The position numbers and the translations under genes were made by a program. The notes beneath the pieces were generated by a model, which saw only the letters and a list, made by a program, of their open reading frames with translations, was not told where the DNA came from and ran no database searches. A DNA stretch of 64,000 bases from Candidatus Skiveiella danica (GTDB taxonomy: Bacteria; Pseudomonadota; Gammaproteobacteria; Burkholderiales; Burkholderiaceae_C), in NCBI GenBank assembly GCA_016721925.1, contig JADKHE010000006.1, forward strand, positions 141,501-205,500, read 5' to 3'. Positions 17,922 to 25,207 of the stretch are shown in pieces. The number at the start of each line of letters is the position of its first letter. The stretch's first letter is position 1.

Positions 17922-20129
17922 TCAGACATATTCGATCCCGGTCTGCTGCAAACCGACCAGGTTGATGTGAGACTGATTCATCTCCAATCCTGAAATCGTC
18001 GCCAGAAACTGTGCCTGACTGAAGTTTGCATTTCGTCCATCCATGAAGCTCACCAGCCAGTCGGTAACCGCAGCATCGGCTTCGCCTCCTGTCACGTTCC
18101 GAAAGGCCATCTGTGCCAAGGCCGTGTCGGTGCCCGCGCCCGCAATTTCGTTGACCAGGCCCACGTCTATCGCCAATTGAAAGACTTCCAGCACGCTTGA
18201 TCCCTCATCGATCAGGCCAAGGATTGCTCCAATGGCAGGGGGGACTTTTATCAAAGATGGCGCCAGGACACCTGCAATCGCCACGGCTTGACCGGCGTGT
18301 TCTTCGGGCCCGAGGTCCAGTGCGATCCTTCTGTCGGAGAACTTCAGCCGTTCAATGTCTGTCAGTTGATCAATGCCTTCAACGCCGTGCAAGTCCTGAA
18401 CGCTCCAGCGCCCTGAGGCGATTGCCAACTGGAAATGCTCGCGAAGGCCATCGAACCGTGCTGTATCGATACCTGGGCCACCATCCAGTCGGTCGTTGCC
18501 GTCCTCGCCACTGAGGGTGTCATTTCCAGCCAGGCCCACCATCTGGTCGTCCAGGGAGGTGCCGATGAGCAGATCGTCATCGTCGCTGCCGGTGATGAAG
18601 GCATTGGTGCCGCGTACGGTGACCACGATATTCTGGGTCATCCCTCCAGCCGTCGACACGCTGAATGTGTCGGTCGAGGTCTGGCCCAGTGCAAGGGCCT
18701 GGACGTTCATCGCGGAGATCGATAATTCGTACGACCAGTTACCGCTGGAGCCAATGGAAAACCTGCCGTATGTACCGACCGTGTTCTGTTGGCCAATGAT
18801 GGCCGCGTCCCCGAAGTCGCGATCTGTTGCCGTCAGCGCCCCACCCGCTGTTGTCGGGCCGTTTCCGCTGACAGTGCCTGTTGTCGTGCCGCCAAAGCTC
18901 GTCGGGTCATCAGCGCCGATGATTTTCAAGGCATAGGTTGCGGAAGTGATATCGGTGCCATCAGACACGGTCATCGTAAATGTCTCAATGGCCTCGTTCT
19001 TCAGGCCTTCGATGGCGCCGTCTTCGGGGGTGAACGTGAACAGGCCGTTTGTTTTGCTGACGGAGAGCGAGCCAAAGGCGCCTCTTGCCTGCACCGTTGA
19101 GCCATGGTCTGTGCCAGTCTCGATTCCGTAGGTCAAAGTCGTCCCGGGATCGATATCCCTGCCGATCAACCTGCCGAACCTGGGGGCGAAAGCATCGTCT
19201 GCTTCAGTATCCTTGTAGGTCCGTGGGTCGACATCAGAAAGAGAGAAGGTGTACAAACCGCCGTTGTAAAGGCCGGGATCTGTGGCGCGTACCTGGACGT
19301 AGTACGTTCCAGCACGGGACACCGGAATCTCGTACGTCGCCAATGCAGCGCCATTCGATGGTCCGGAACTCCTTGTCGAGAGAACCTGCATCCTGGAGTC
19401 ATACCAGGACACTGTCCACAACCCGAAGTTCATGATGGATGTGTCGAAGGAAAATGCCTGCAGTCCAAACTCGTCGAGCCGGACGCTGAACCAGTCGACG
19501 TCGTTTGATCCCGAAAGACCGCCAATCGCCGCGGATGTGAAGGGTGTGGCGAATCCTTGTAGGTCGTTGTATTCGATTTCGTATATGGTTGGCGGTGCAG
19601 TGTCGATCGTGAGCGTGGGCGCGGCGTTGGCGGTCAAGAGCTCGGCTAAGGAAACCCGGTTCAGGGCAGGGGCTGCCACCGTGCCTGCCTGAATCTCCAG
19701 AATCCAGTCGCCGCCCAGATCTGGCGAGCCTGTGGCATTGGCTGATGCCGCCACATCTGCCCCGGTCAGTTGGGCCAGCCGTTCCACAAACAACGCGCCT
19801 GCTGTCCCCAAACCCACATCGCATCCGTACAGCAGGATATCCCCGCCGTCGTTCAGACAGGACCCTATCCGAAGCAGCGTGTCGGCGTAGCGCTCGATGT
19901 TCTGGCTGCTCAGTGCGGTGTTTCCCAGCTGAAACGAGCCTTGTGTTCCGTGGGAAAGGATATGGAGCGAGTCCAGTTGAGCGTGGTTCGCCAAAATGTC
20001 CCGCAATTGCAGAACGCCGTCGTGTTGCGCATCAAGCAGCACCCACTCGCTTTCATTTGGCAGTTCCCGGATCACTTCCTGATAGTTGGTGATCCCCGAA
20101 TCGATGACGAACAGATGGCGGGTAGTCAT
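17922..20129 (-). CDS. DUF4347 / pre-peptidase / VCBS / RTX-repeat surface protein with DUF4214-like C-terminus
   Basis: About 735 residues from ATG 20129, chosen for the AAGGA site seven bases upstream; an earlier ATG at 20222 would add 31 residues. Domains in order: DUF4347 (about 4-160; HLFVIDSGI, ILSHGTQGSF, LLYGCDVG), a pre-peptidase-like beta sandwich (about 185-300; DVDWFSVRL, AGTYYVQVRA), cadherin/VCBS-type repeats (about 310-520), Asp/Gly RTX nonapeptides (about 525-560; GLAGNDTLSGEDGNDRLDGG), and a helical DUF4214-like end (NFSQAQFLATISGLEMNQSHINLVGLQQ). It lacks a Sec signal peptide, consistent with type I export. It is probably a second cargo of the exporter at 7611-13926. Confidence 0.85.
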   Translation of the reverse strand: MTTRHLFVIDSGITNYQEVIRELPNESEWVLLDAQHDGVLQLRDILANHAQLDSLHILSHGTQGSFQLGNTALSSQNIERYADTLLRIGSCLNDGGDILLYGCDVGLGTAGALFVERLAQLTGADVAASANATGSPDLGGDWILEIQAGTVAAPALNRVSLAELLTANAAPTLTIDTAPPTIYEIEYNDLQGFATPFTSAAIGGLSGSNDVDWFSVRLDEFGLQAFSFDTSIMNFGLWTVSWYDSRMQVLSTRSSGPSNGAALATYEIPVSRAGTYYVQVRATDPGLYNGGLYTFSLSDVDPRTYKDTEADDAFAPRFGRLIGRDIDPGTTLTYGIETGTDHGSTVQARGAFGSLSVSKTNGLFTFTPEDGAIEGLKNEAIETFTMTVSDGTDITSATYALKIIGADDPTSFGGTTTGTVSGNGPTTAGGALTATDRDFGDAAIIGQQNTVGTYGRFSIGSSGNWSYELSISAMNVQALALGQTSTDTFSVSTAGGMTQNIVVTVRGTNAFITGSDDDDLLIGTSLDDQMVGLAGNDTLSGEDGNDRLDGGPGIDTARFDGLREHFQLAIASGRWSVQDLHGVEGIDQLTDIERLKFSDRRIALDLGPEEHAGQAVAIAGVLAPSLIKVPPAIGAILGLIDEGSSVLEVFQLAIDVGLVNEIAGAGTDTALAQMAFRNVTGGEADAAVTDWLVSFMDGRNANFSQAQFLATISGLEMNQSHINLVGLQQTGIEYV

Positions 20130-20276
20130 ATCAACATCCTTCAACTGGGAGTTCTGCTCGATTGTGCGGATCAATTGGAACGGAATACTCATGCGTGCCA
20201 GGTCTGCACCCACTTCTGGCATCCTTAGGTCGCTGTCGCCAGCGAGTCCATTCGAACGTGAACGTGAGTTCCGGCT

Positions 20277-21974
20277 TCACGGCAGGGTGGTCGCGCGTGT
20301 GCCTGGCGGAACGACTTTCAAAGCCCCCAATTTGACCAGCCAGGCCAGACTGGTCAGGGCGGTGGGGCGCCTGTCCACGGGGAGGGAGTCTGCAAATTCG
20401 GCGGCATGTTGCGGACCGCGTGAGGCGGCATGCAGCAGGGTTCGCACCTCTGATGGGGGCGGGAGGACCGGTTCGGCGAAGTTCACCATCGCCAGTTTTC
20501 GGTAGGTGCTTACACGATGTTCGGTGTTCTGCAAGTCGAAATCTGCAAGAGCCAGCAAAGTCTCCGTCGTGAGAGTGACGGTGGCGTAGCTGGAGAATGT
20601 GTGAAACGGATCCATTCTGGCCGGCCAAGGATGTGCCAGCGGCTTCAGCTGGCGTGCCTTTGAGCTTCGCACCTCTGCCAGTTCATCCCACAAGGCTTCG
20701 TACTGCGGAATGATGGCAACCCAGTCAAAAACTTCACGGGCGCGACGCCGGCCTGCGCTGCCCATTCGGCGGCGCAGGTCACTTGAGGCAAACAGGCTTT
20801 CAAAGGCCCGTGCGGTCGCCTGCACATCAATGGCAACCAGTGAGCAGGTATGGCCACAGTACCGGTCGTAGCTGTCGATTTCAAGGGCATGGCGTCGCGC
20901 CAAGTCGACGCCCTGGCCGGCTGCGGGCATCAGGGTCGGGATCCGAAAACCGTCAATGCCGTCGCGCACGGTGTCTTTGTACCCATCCCAATCCGATACG
21001 ACCACCGGGAGCCCTGCCGCCATGGCCTCCAGCGGCGTCAGGCCGAAGGTCTCCTGCAGGTTGTCGGAAAGCGAGCAGAAGACGTCGGCGCCTGCCCAGG
21101 CGCGCTGGTAGTTATCGCCCTCGCGGCCATCGAGTGCCAATACGCGCACACTTGGGCAGGCAAGACGGGCAGCTTCAGAAAAGGCCTGCGCGATGGCTGC
21201 ATTGGAATGCCGACCGCATTCCACCAGAAGTACCTTCTTGCCGTCGTGCAGCGTTGCAGCGGCCTGTTCCAGGGCCTGGTACATGACGAGGGGGTGAGCC
21301 TTGGCATGAAACGAGAGCCTCCCAGAAAACAGCACCACCAGCGTGGACTCGTCAGCGCACCATGAACGACGAGCTTCCTCTCGCTGTTCACTTGAATGGA
21401 CGAAGTCCTGGGTGTTGATGCCAAGGGGGATGACTGGCAATTGCGGGTAAACCAGGCGCTGCGCACCCAGGCGATCAGACAGATAGTCAGTGTGAGCCTG
21501 AAAAATTCGCTCAACGACGTTTCGAGCGCCCGTGGAGGTGCAAATGACCGCGTCCCACGGCTGAACTGGCGCAGTCAACAGGTTCGCCAACCCGTCCATG
21601 GCCGAAGCGGTAGAAATGGTGTGCGTGATGCCGCACAGGCTCCAGGCGCCGTGGCCGAAAGTGGCGCGATGCCAGGCTAGATCGCCGATGTTGGGCGCGG
21701 GGAAATACACCGTGCCGGCCCGCGCCAAGTCTGCCAGGTTGGTCCGGCTGACAGCTTTGACCGGTTCGTTCCGACCGGCCGCCTTGACGGTCTCGACATA
21801 CTGCCGTGCGTGCTCGGCTTGATCGGACTGCACCCAGAACGAGTCGGCACGGCTGTGTTTCAGGTAACCCCGCAGGAAGGACTCGCCGGCGGAATTTCGC
21901 CCCATCAGCTTGGGGCCGTTCGTGGAATACGCCTCGGGTGTGTAGTAGATGGCGGCACTCATGGCGGATTCCAT
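20277..21974 (-). CDS. Glycosyltransferase family 4/1 enzyme with C-terminal extension
   Basis: A 565-residue GT-B enzyme. The N-terminal domain begins AIYYTPEAYSTNGPKLMGR. The donor-sugar domain has SGRLSFHAKAHP, then ETFGLTPLEAMAAGLPVVVSDW (the EX7E region) near residue 310. Roughly 130 residues after the catalytic fold (from LAHPWPARMDPF on) are not explained by the GT fold. Starts at ATG 21974 or 21962 are both possible. It is transcribed in the same direction as, and 148 bases before, the DUF4347 protein, so the pair may be co-expressed; sugar and acceptor are unknown. Confidence 0.85.
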   Translation of the reverse strand: MESAMSAAIYYTPEAYSTNGPKLMGRNSAGESFLRGYLKHSRADSFWVQSDQAEHARQYVETVKAAGRNEPVKAVSRTNLADLARAGTVYFPAPNIGDLAWHRATFGHGAWSLCGITHTISTASAMDGLANLLTAPVQPWDAVICTSTGARNVVERIFQAHTDYLSDRLGAQRLVYPQLPVIPLGINTQDFVHSSEQREEARRSWCADESTLVVLFSGRLSFHAKAHPLVMYQALEQAAATLHDGKKVLLVECGRHSNAAIAQAFSEAARLACPSVRVLALDGREGDNYQRAWAGADVFCSLSDNLQETFGLTPLEAMAAGLPVVVSDWDGYKDTVRDGIDGFRIPTLMPAAGQGVDLARRHALEIDSYDRYCGHTCSLVAIDVQATARAFESLFASSDLRRRMGSAGRRRAREVFDWVAIIPQYEALWDELAEVRSSKARQLKPLAHPWPARMDPFHTFSSYATVTLTTETLLALADFDLQNTEHRVSTYRKLAMVNFAEPVLPPPSEVRTLLHAASRGPQHAAEFADSLPVDRRPTALTSLAWLVKLGALKVVPPGTRATTLP

Positions 21975-22106
21975 TCTAGGGCGTACAGCAGACGTATCGC
22001 GGGAAATTGCAGACGGTCGGAATGGGACTCGGGTTTACCCCAGTCTCAGCTAGATGTCACCCTCTAGAACGCGTCCTCGACTTGGTGGGTTTCCCGATTT
22101 CCTGCA

Positions 22107-22128
22107 AAATAGCACGATCGTTCGTTTT
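22107..22128. promoter_or_regulatory. Candidate operator upstream of TetR regulator 1
   Basis: A perfect 8-base palindrome ACGATCGT (22114-22121) sits in a longer imperfect palindrome with flanking AAA and TTT arms (22107-22128), 22-43 bases before the regulator's ATG. TetR repressors commonly bind such sites in their own promoter. No -35/-10 pair is clear. Confidence 0.4.
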
Positions 22129-22149
22129 ATTTTGTTTTGTTTGGAATCC

Positions 22150-22848
22150 ATGTCCGTTACCCAACCCGTCAGCAAAGCCGCCGCGCCGCGCAGCAAGGAC
22201 GTCGTCCGCGACGGCGGCCGGGAGGGCCGTGCGCTGCTCAAGGGTCAGCAGACCAAGGCCGCAATTGTCGATGCGGCACTGGCCCTGGCCACGCAGATCG
22301 GGCTGGAGGGCTTGAGCATCGGCGCGCTGGCCGAGCTTACGGGCATGAGCAAGTCCGGCGTGTTTGCCCACTTTGGCTCGCGCGAGGAACTGCAGATCTC
22401 GGTGATCCGCGAGTACCACACCCGGTTCGAGCAGGAGGTGTTCTATCCGGCGCTGCGCGTGCAGCGGGGCTTGCCGCGCCTGCGCGCGATGTTCGGCAAC
22501 TGGATGAAGCGCACCTCGGCCGAAATCGACTCCGGCTGCATCTACATCAGCGGCGCGGTCGAGTTCGACGACCGCCCGGGGCCGGTGCGCGACGCGCTGG
22601 CCGAGTCGGTCCACATCTGGCTGGCGGCGATGAACCGCGCCGTGGTCCAGGCCCGCGAGGAAGGCCACCTGCGCGCCGATGCCGACGAGAACCAGGTGGC
22701 TTTCGAGATCCACGCGCTGATTCTGGCGCTGCATTACGAGGCCCGCTTCCTCAAGAACCCCGGCTCGATGGTGCGTGCCACCACCGGCTTCGACAACATC
22801 CTTGCGCGTTATGGCGCGCCGGCGAGCGCCTCCGGCGAGCCCCGTTGA
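22150..22848 (+). CDS. TetR/AcrR-family transcriptional regulator of the beta-oxidation cluster
   Basis: A 232-residue regulator from ATG 22150. The helix-turn-helix is about residues 55-75 (LSIGALAELTGMSKSGVFAHF), and the ligand domain resembles TetR_C families with GCIYISGAVEFDDRPGPVRD. It immediately precedes an acyl-CoA dehydrogenase and the rest of a fatty-acid degradation cluster, so it probably represses that cluster and responds to an acyl-CoA; the effector is inferred. An upstream TTG-type start at 22054 lacks support. Confidence 0.9.
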   Translation: MSVTQPVSKAAAPRSKDVVRDGGREGRALLKGQQTKAAIVDAALALATQIGLEGLSIGALAELTGMSKSGVFAHFGSREELQISVIREYHTRFEQEVFYPALRVQRGLPRLRAMFGNWMKRTSAEIDSGCIYISGAVEFDDRPGPVRDALAESVHIWLAAMNRAVVQAREEGHLRADADENQVAFEIHALILALHYEARFLKNPGSMVRATTGFDNILARYGAPASASGEPR

Positions 22849-22881
22849 TTTTTTGTTTCTTCATCTTCAAGGAGCCTTCAC

Positions 22882-24678
22882 ATGCCCAGCTATACCCCCC
22901 CCCTGCGCGACATGCAGTTTGTGATGCACGAGGTCTTCAAGGTCACGGATGATTTCAAGGCCATGCCCAAGCATGCCGACATCGATGTCGACACGATCAA
23001 TGCGGTGCTGGAAGAGGCCGGCAAGTTCGCCACGGACGTGATCTTCCCGCTCAACATCAGCGGCGACACCGAGGGCTGCACGCTCGACCCGGTGACCCAT
23101 GCGGTGACCACGCCCAAGGGCTTCAAGGAGGCCTACGCCCAGTATGTGGCGGGCGGCTGGCCGGCGCTGAGCTCCGACCCCGAGTTCGGCGGCCAGGGCT
23201 TGCCGCTGGTGGTGAACCAGTGTTTCTACGAGATGATGAACTCGGCCAACCAGGCCTGGACGATGTACCCGGGCCTCACGCACGGCGCCTACGCCTCGCT
23301 GCACATGCACGGCACCGACGAGCAGAAGCAGACCTACCTGGGCAAGATGGTCAGCGGCGAGTGGACCGGCACCATGTGCCTGACCGAGCCGCATTGCGGA
23401 ACCGACCTGGGCCTGATGCGCACCAAGGCCGAGCCGCAGGCTGACGGCACCTACAAGATCACCGGCGAGAAGATCTTCATCAGCGCCGGCGAGCACGACA
23501 TGGCCGACAACATCATTCACCTGGTGCTGGCCCGCCTGCCCGACGCGCCCCCCGGCATCAAAGGGGTGAGCCTGTTCATCGTGCCCAAGTTCCTGGTGAA
23601 CAAGGACGGCAGCCTGGGCGCGCGCAACACGGTCTATTGCGGTGGCCTGGAGCACAAGATGGGCATCAAGGCCAACGCCACCGCGCAGATCGTGCTGGAC
23701 GGCGCGATCGGCACGATGGTGGGTCAGCCCAACAAGGGCATGCAGGGCATGTTCGTGATGATGAATGCGGCCCGCCTGGGCGTGGGCAACCAGTCGCTGG
23801 GCCTGACCGAGGTGGCCTACCAGAACGCGCTGGCCTACGCCAAGGACCGGATCCAGATGCGCAGCCTGTCCGGCCCCAAGGCCAAGGACAAGCCGGCCGA
23901 CCCGATCATCGTGCACCCGGACGTGCGCAAGATGCTGCTGACGGCCAAGGCTTATGCCGAGGGCGGGCGCGCGCTGGCGATCTTCTGCTCGGTGCTGCTG
24001 GAGAAGTCGCACTACCACCCCGACGAGAAGGTGCGCAAGGACAGCGAAGAGATGCTGTCGCTGCTGACGCCCATCGTCAAGGCCTTCCTCACCGACAACG
24101 GCTGGCAGGCCACCATGATGTGCCAGCAGGTCTATGGCGGGCACGGCTTCATCAAGGAATGGGGCATGGAGCAGTTCGTGCGCGATGCGCGCATCAACAT
24201 GATCTACGAGGGCACCAACACGATCCAGAGCCTGGACCTGCTGGGCCGCAAGGTGCTGGGCAACAACGGCGCCACGCTGAAGAAGTTCGGCAAACTGGTG
24301 GGCGCGCTGGTGGCCGAGGAAGGTGTCAACGAAAAGATGGCCGAGTTCATCACCCCGATCGCGGTGCTGGGCGAGCAGATCACCAAATTCACCACCGAGA
24401 TCGGTTTCAAGGGTTTCCAGAACGCCGATGAGGTGGGCGCTGCCGCGGTGGACTATCTGCGCGTGGCGGGGCACCTGGTGTTCGGCTATTTCTTCGCCCG
24501 CATGGCCCAGGTGGCGCTGCGCGAGATCGCCGCAGGCAACACCGACCCGTTCTATCCGGCCAAGCTGCAGACGGCGCGCTTCTACTTCGCCAAGCTGTTC
24601 CCGGAGACGGCGACGCTGATGCGCACGGCCCGTGCGGGCTCCAAGGTCTTGATGGATACTGATCTGGCACTGGCCTGA
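22882..24678 (+). CDS. Acyl-CoA dehydrogenase (long form with C-terminal extra domain)
   Basis: A 598-residue flavoprotein catalysing the first, FAD-linked oxidation of acyl-CoA in beta-oxidation. The order is a short N-terminal element (PPLRDMQFVMHEVF), helical N domain (35-155), beta middle domain (MCLTEPHCGTDLGLMRTKA), helical C domain and the additional PF12806-type C-terminal domain (about 465-590). The probable catalytic base is the Glu in MIYEGTN (residue 443). An AAGGAG site lies eight bases before the ATG. It is the first enzyme gene after its TetR regulator. Confidence 0.95.
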   Translation: MPSYTPPLRDMQFVMHEVFKVTDDFKAMPKHADIDVDTINAVLEEAGKFATDVIFPLNISGDTEGCTLDPVTHAVTTPKGFKEAYAQYVAGGWPALSSDPEFGGQGLPLVVNQCFYEMMNSANQAWTMYPGLTHGAYASLHMHGTDEQKQTYLGKMVSGEWTGTMCLTEPHCGTDLGLMRTKAEPQADGTYKITGEKIFISAGEHDMADNIIHLVLARLPDAPPGIKGVSLFIVPKFLVNKDGSLGARNTVYCGGLEHKMGIKANATAQIVLDGAIGTMVGQPNKGMQGMFVMMNAARLGVGNQSLGLTEVAYQNALAYAKDRIQMRSLSGPKAKDKPADPIIVHPDVRKMLLTAKAYAEGGRALAIFCSVLLEKSHYHPDEKVRKDSEEMLSLLTPIVKAFLTDNGWQATMMCQQVYGGHGFIKEWGMEQFVRDARINMIYEGTNTIQSLDLLGRKVLGNNGATLKKFGKLVGALVAEEGVNEKMAEFITPIAVLGEQITKFTTEIGFKGFQNADEVGAAAVDYLRVAGHLVFGYFFARMAQVALREIAAGNTDPFYPAKLQTARFYFAKLFPETATLMRTARAGSKVLMDTDLALA

Positions 24679-24722
24679 TCACGGCCAGGCGAATTTCTTA
24701 ATCAAATCGAGGAGATCCCATC

Positions 24723-25160
24723 ATGAAACGGTCATTGGCAGCTATCTTGTTTGTAGCGGTATCGGCATCCGCTTTCGCCCAGATGTCGCCCGCGGGCCTG
24801 TGGAAGACGATCGACGACGAGACCAAGAAGGAGAAATCGCTGGTCCGCATCAAGGAGGTCAATGGCGTTTTCAGCGGCACGGTCGACAGGTTTCTGGACC
24901 CGACGACCAAGCTCGACGATGTCTGCGAAAAATGCACCGACGAGCGCAAGGACAAGCCGGTGCTGGGCATGACCATCATCCGCAACATCAAGGCCAGCGC
25001 CGACGACAAGGGCATCTGGGACGGGGGCGACATCCTCGACCCGAACAACGGCAAGGTCTACAAGGCGCGGCTCAAGCCGGTGGACGGCGGCAAGAAACTG
25101 GAGATGCGCGGCTACATCGGGCCGTTCTACCGCACCCAGGTCTGGCTGCGCGTGGAGTAA
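24723..25160 (+). CDS. DUF2147-domain exported protein
   Basis: A 145-residue protein with a clear signal peptide (MKRSLAAILFVAVSASAFAQ) followed by a single DUF2147 domain: SPAGLWKTIDDETKKEKSLV, a Cys-Cys pair in DDVCEKCTDE, and KVYKARLKPVDGGKKLEMRGYI. GAGGAG lies upstream of the ATG. The family is periplasmic and beta-barrel-like with no assigned reaction. It is embedded between two beta-oxidation genes, a recurrent arrangement in related bacteria from memory, but its role there is unknown. Confidence 0.9.
   Translation: MKRSLAAILFVAVSASAFAQMSPAGLWKTIDDETKKEKSLVRIKEVNGVFSGTVDRFLDPTTKLDDVCEKCTDERKDKPVLGMTIIRNIKASADDKGIWDGGDILDPNNGKVYKARLKPVDGGKKLEMRGYIGPFYRTQVWLRVE
24741..24757. repeat. GCTAT-N7-GTAGC palindromic motif inside the DUF2147 signal-peptide codons
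   Basis: GCTATCTTGTTTGTAGC is a near palindrome (one G:T mismatch in the outer arms). A similar GCTAT-N7-ATAGC motif occurs at 34921-34937. It may be a dispersed short sequence motif, or chance. Confidence 0.3.
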
Positions 25161-25170
25161 GTGTGTAGGA

Positions 25171-25191
25171 CCCCCGTCCGCCGGGCGGGGG
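25171..25191 (+). other. GC-rich intercistronic hairpin
   Basis: CCCCCG (25171-25176) can pair with CGGGGG (25186-25191), with further inner pairs, between the DUF2147 gene and the fadN-type gene. There is no T tract, so it is more likely an mRNA stability element than a terminator. Confidence 0.35.
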
Positions 25192-25207
25192 AAACGGAGA
25201 AAAGTGA

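Noticed and set aside
22867..24474. Long minus-strand open frame opposite the acyl-CoA dehydrogenase
   Set aside because: Shadow of strong codon bias on the plus strand; His/Leu/Gly-rich and unlike any protein family.
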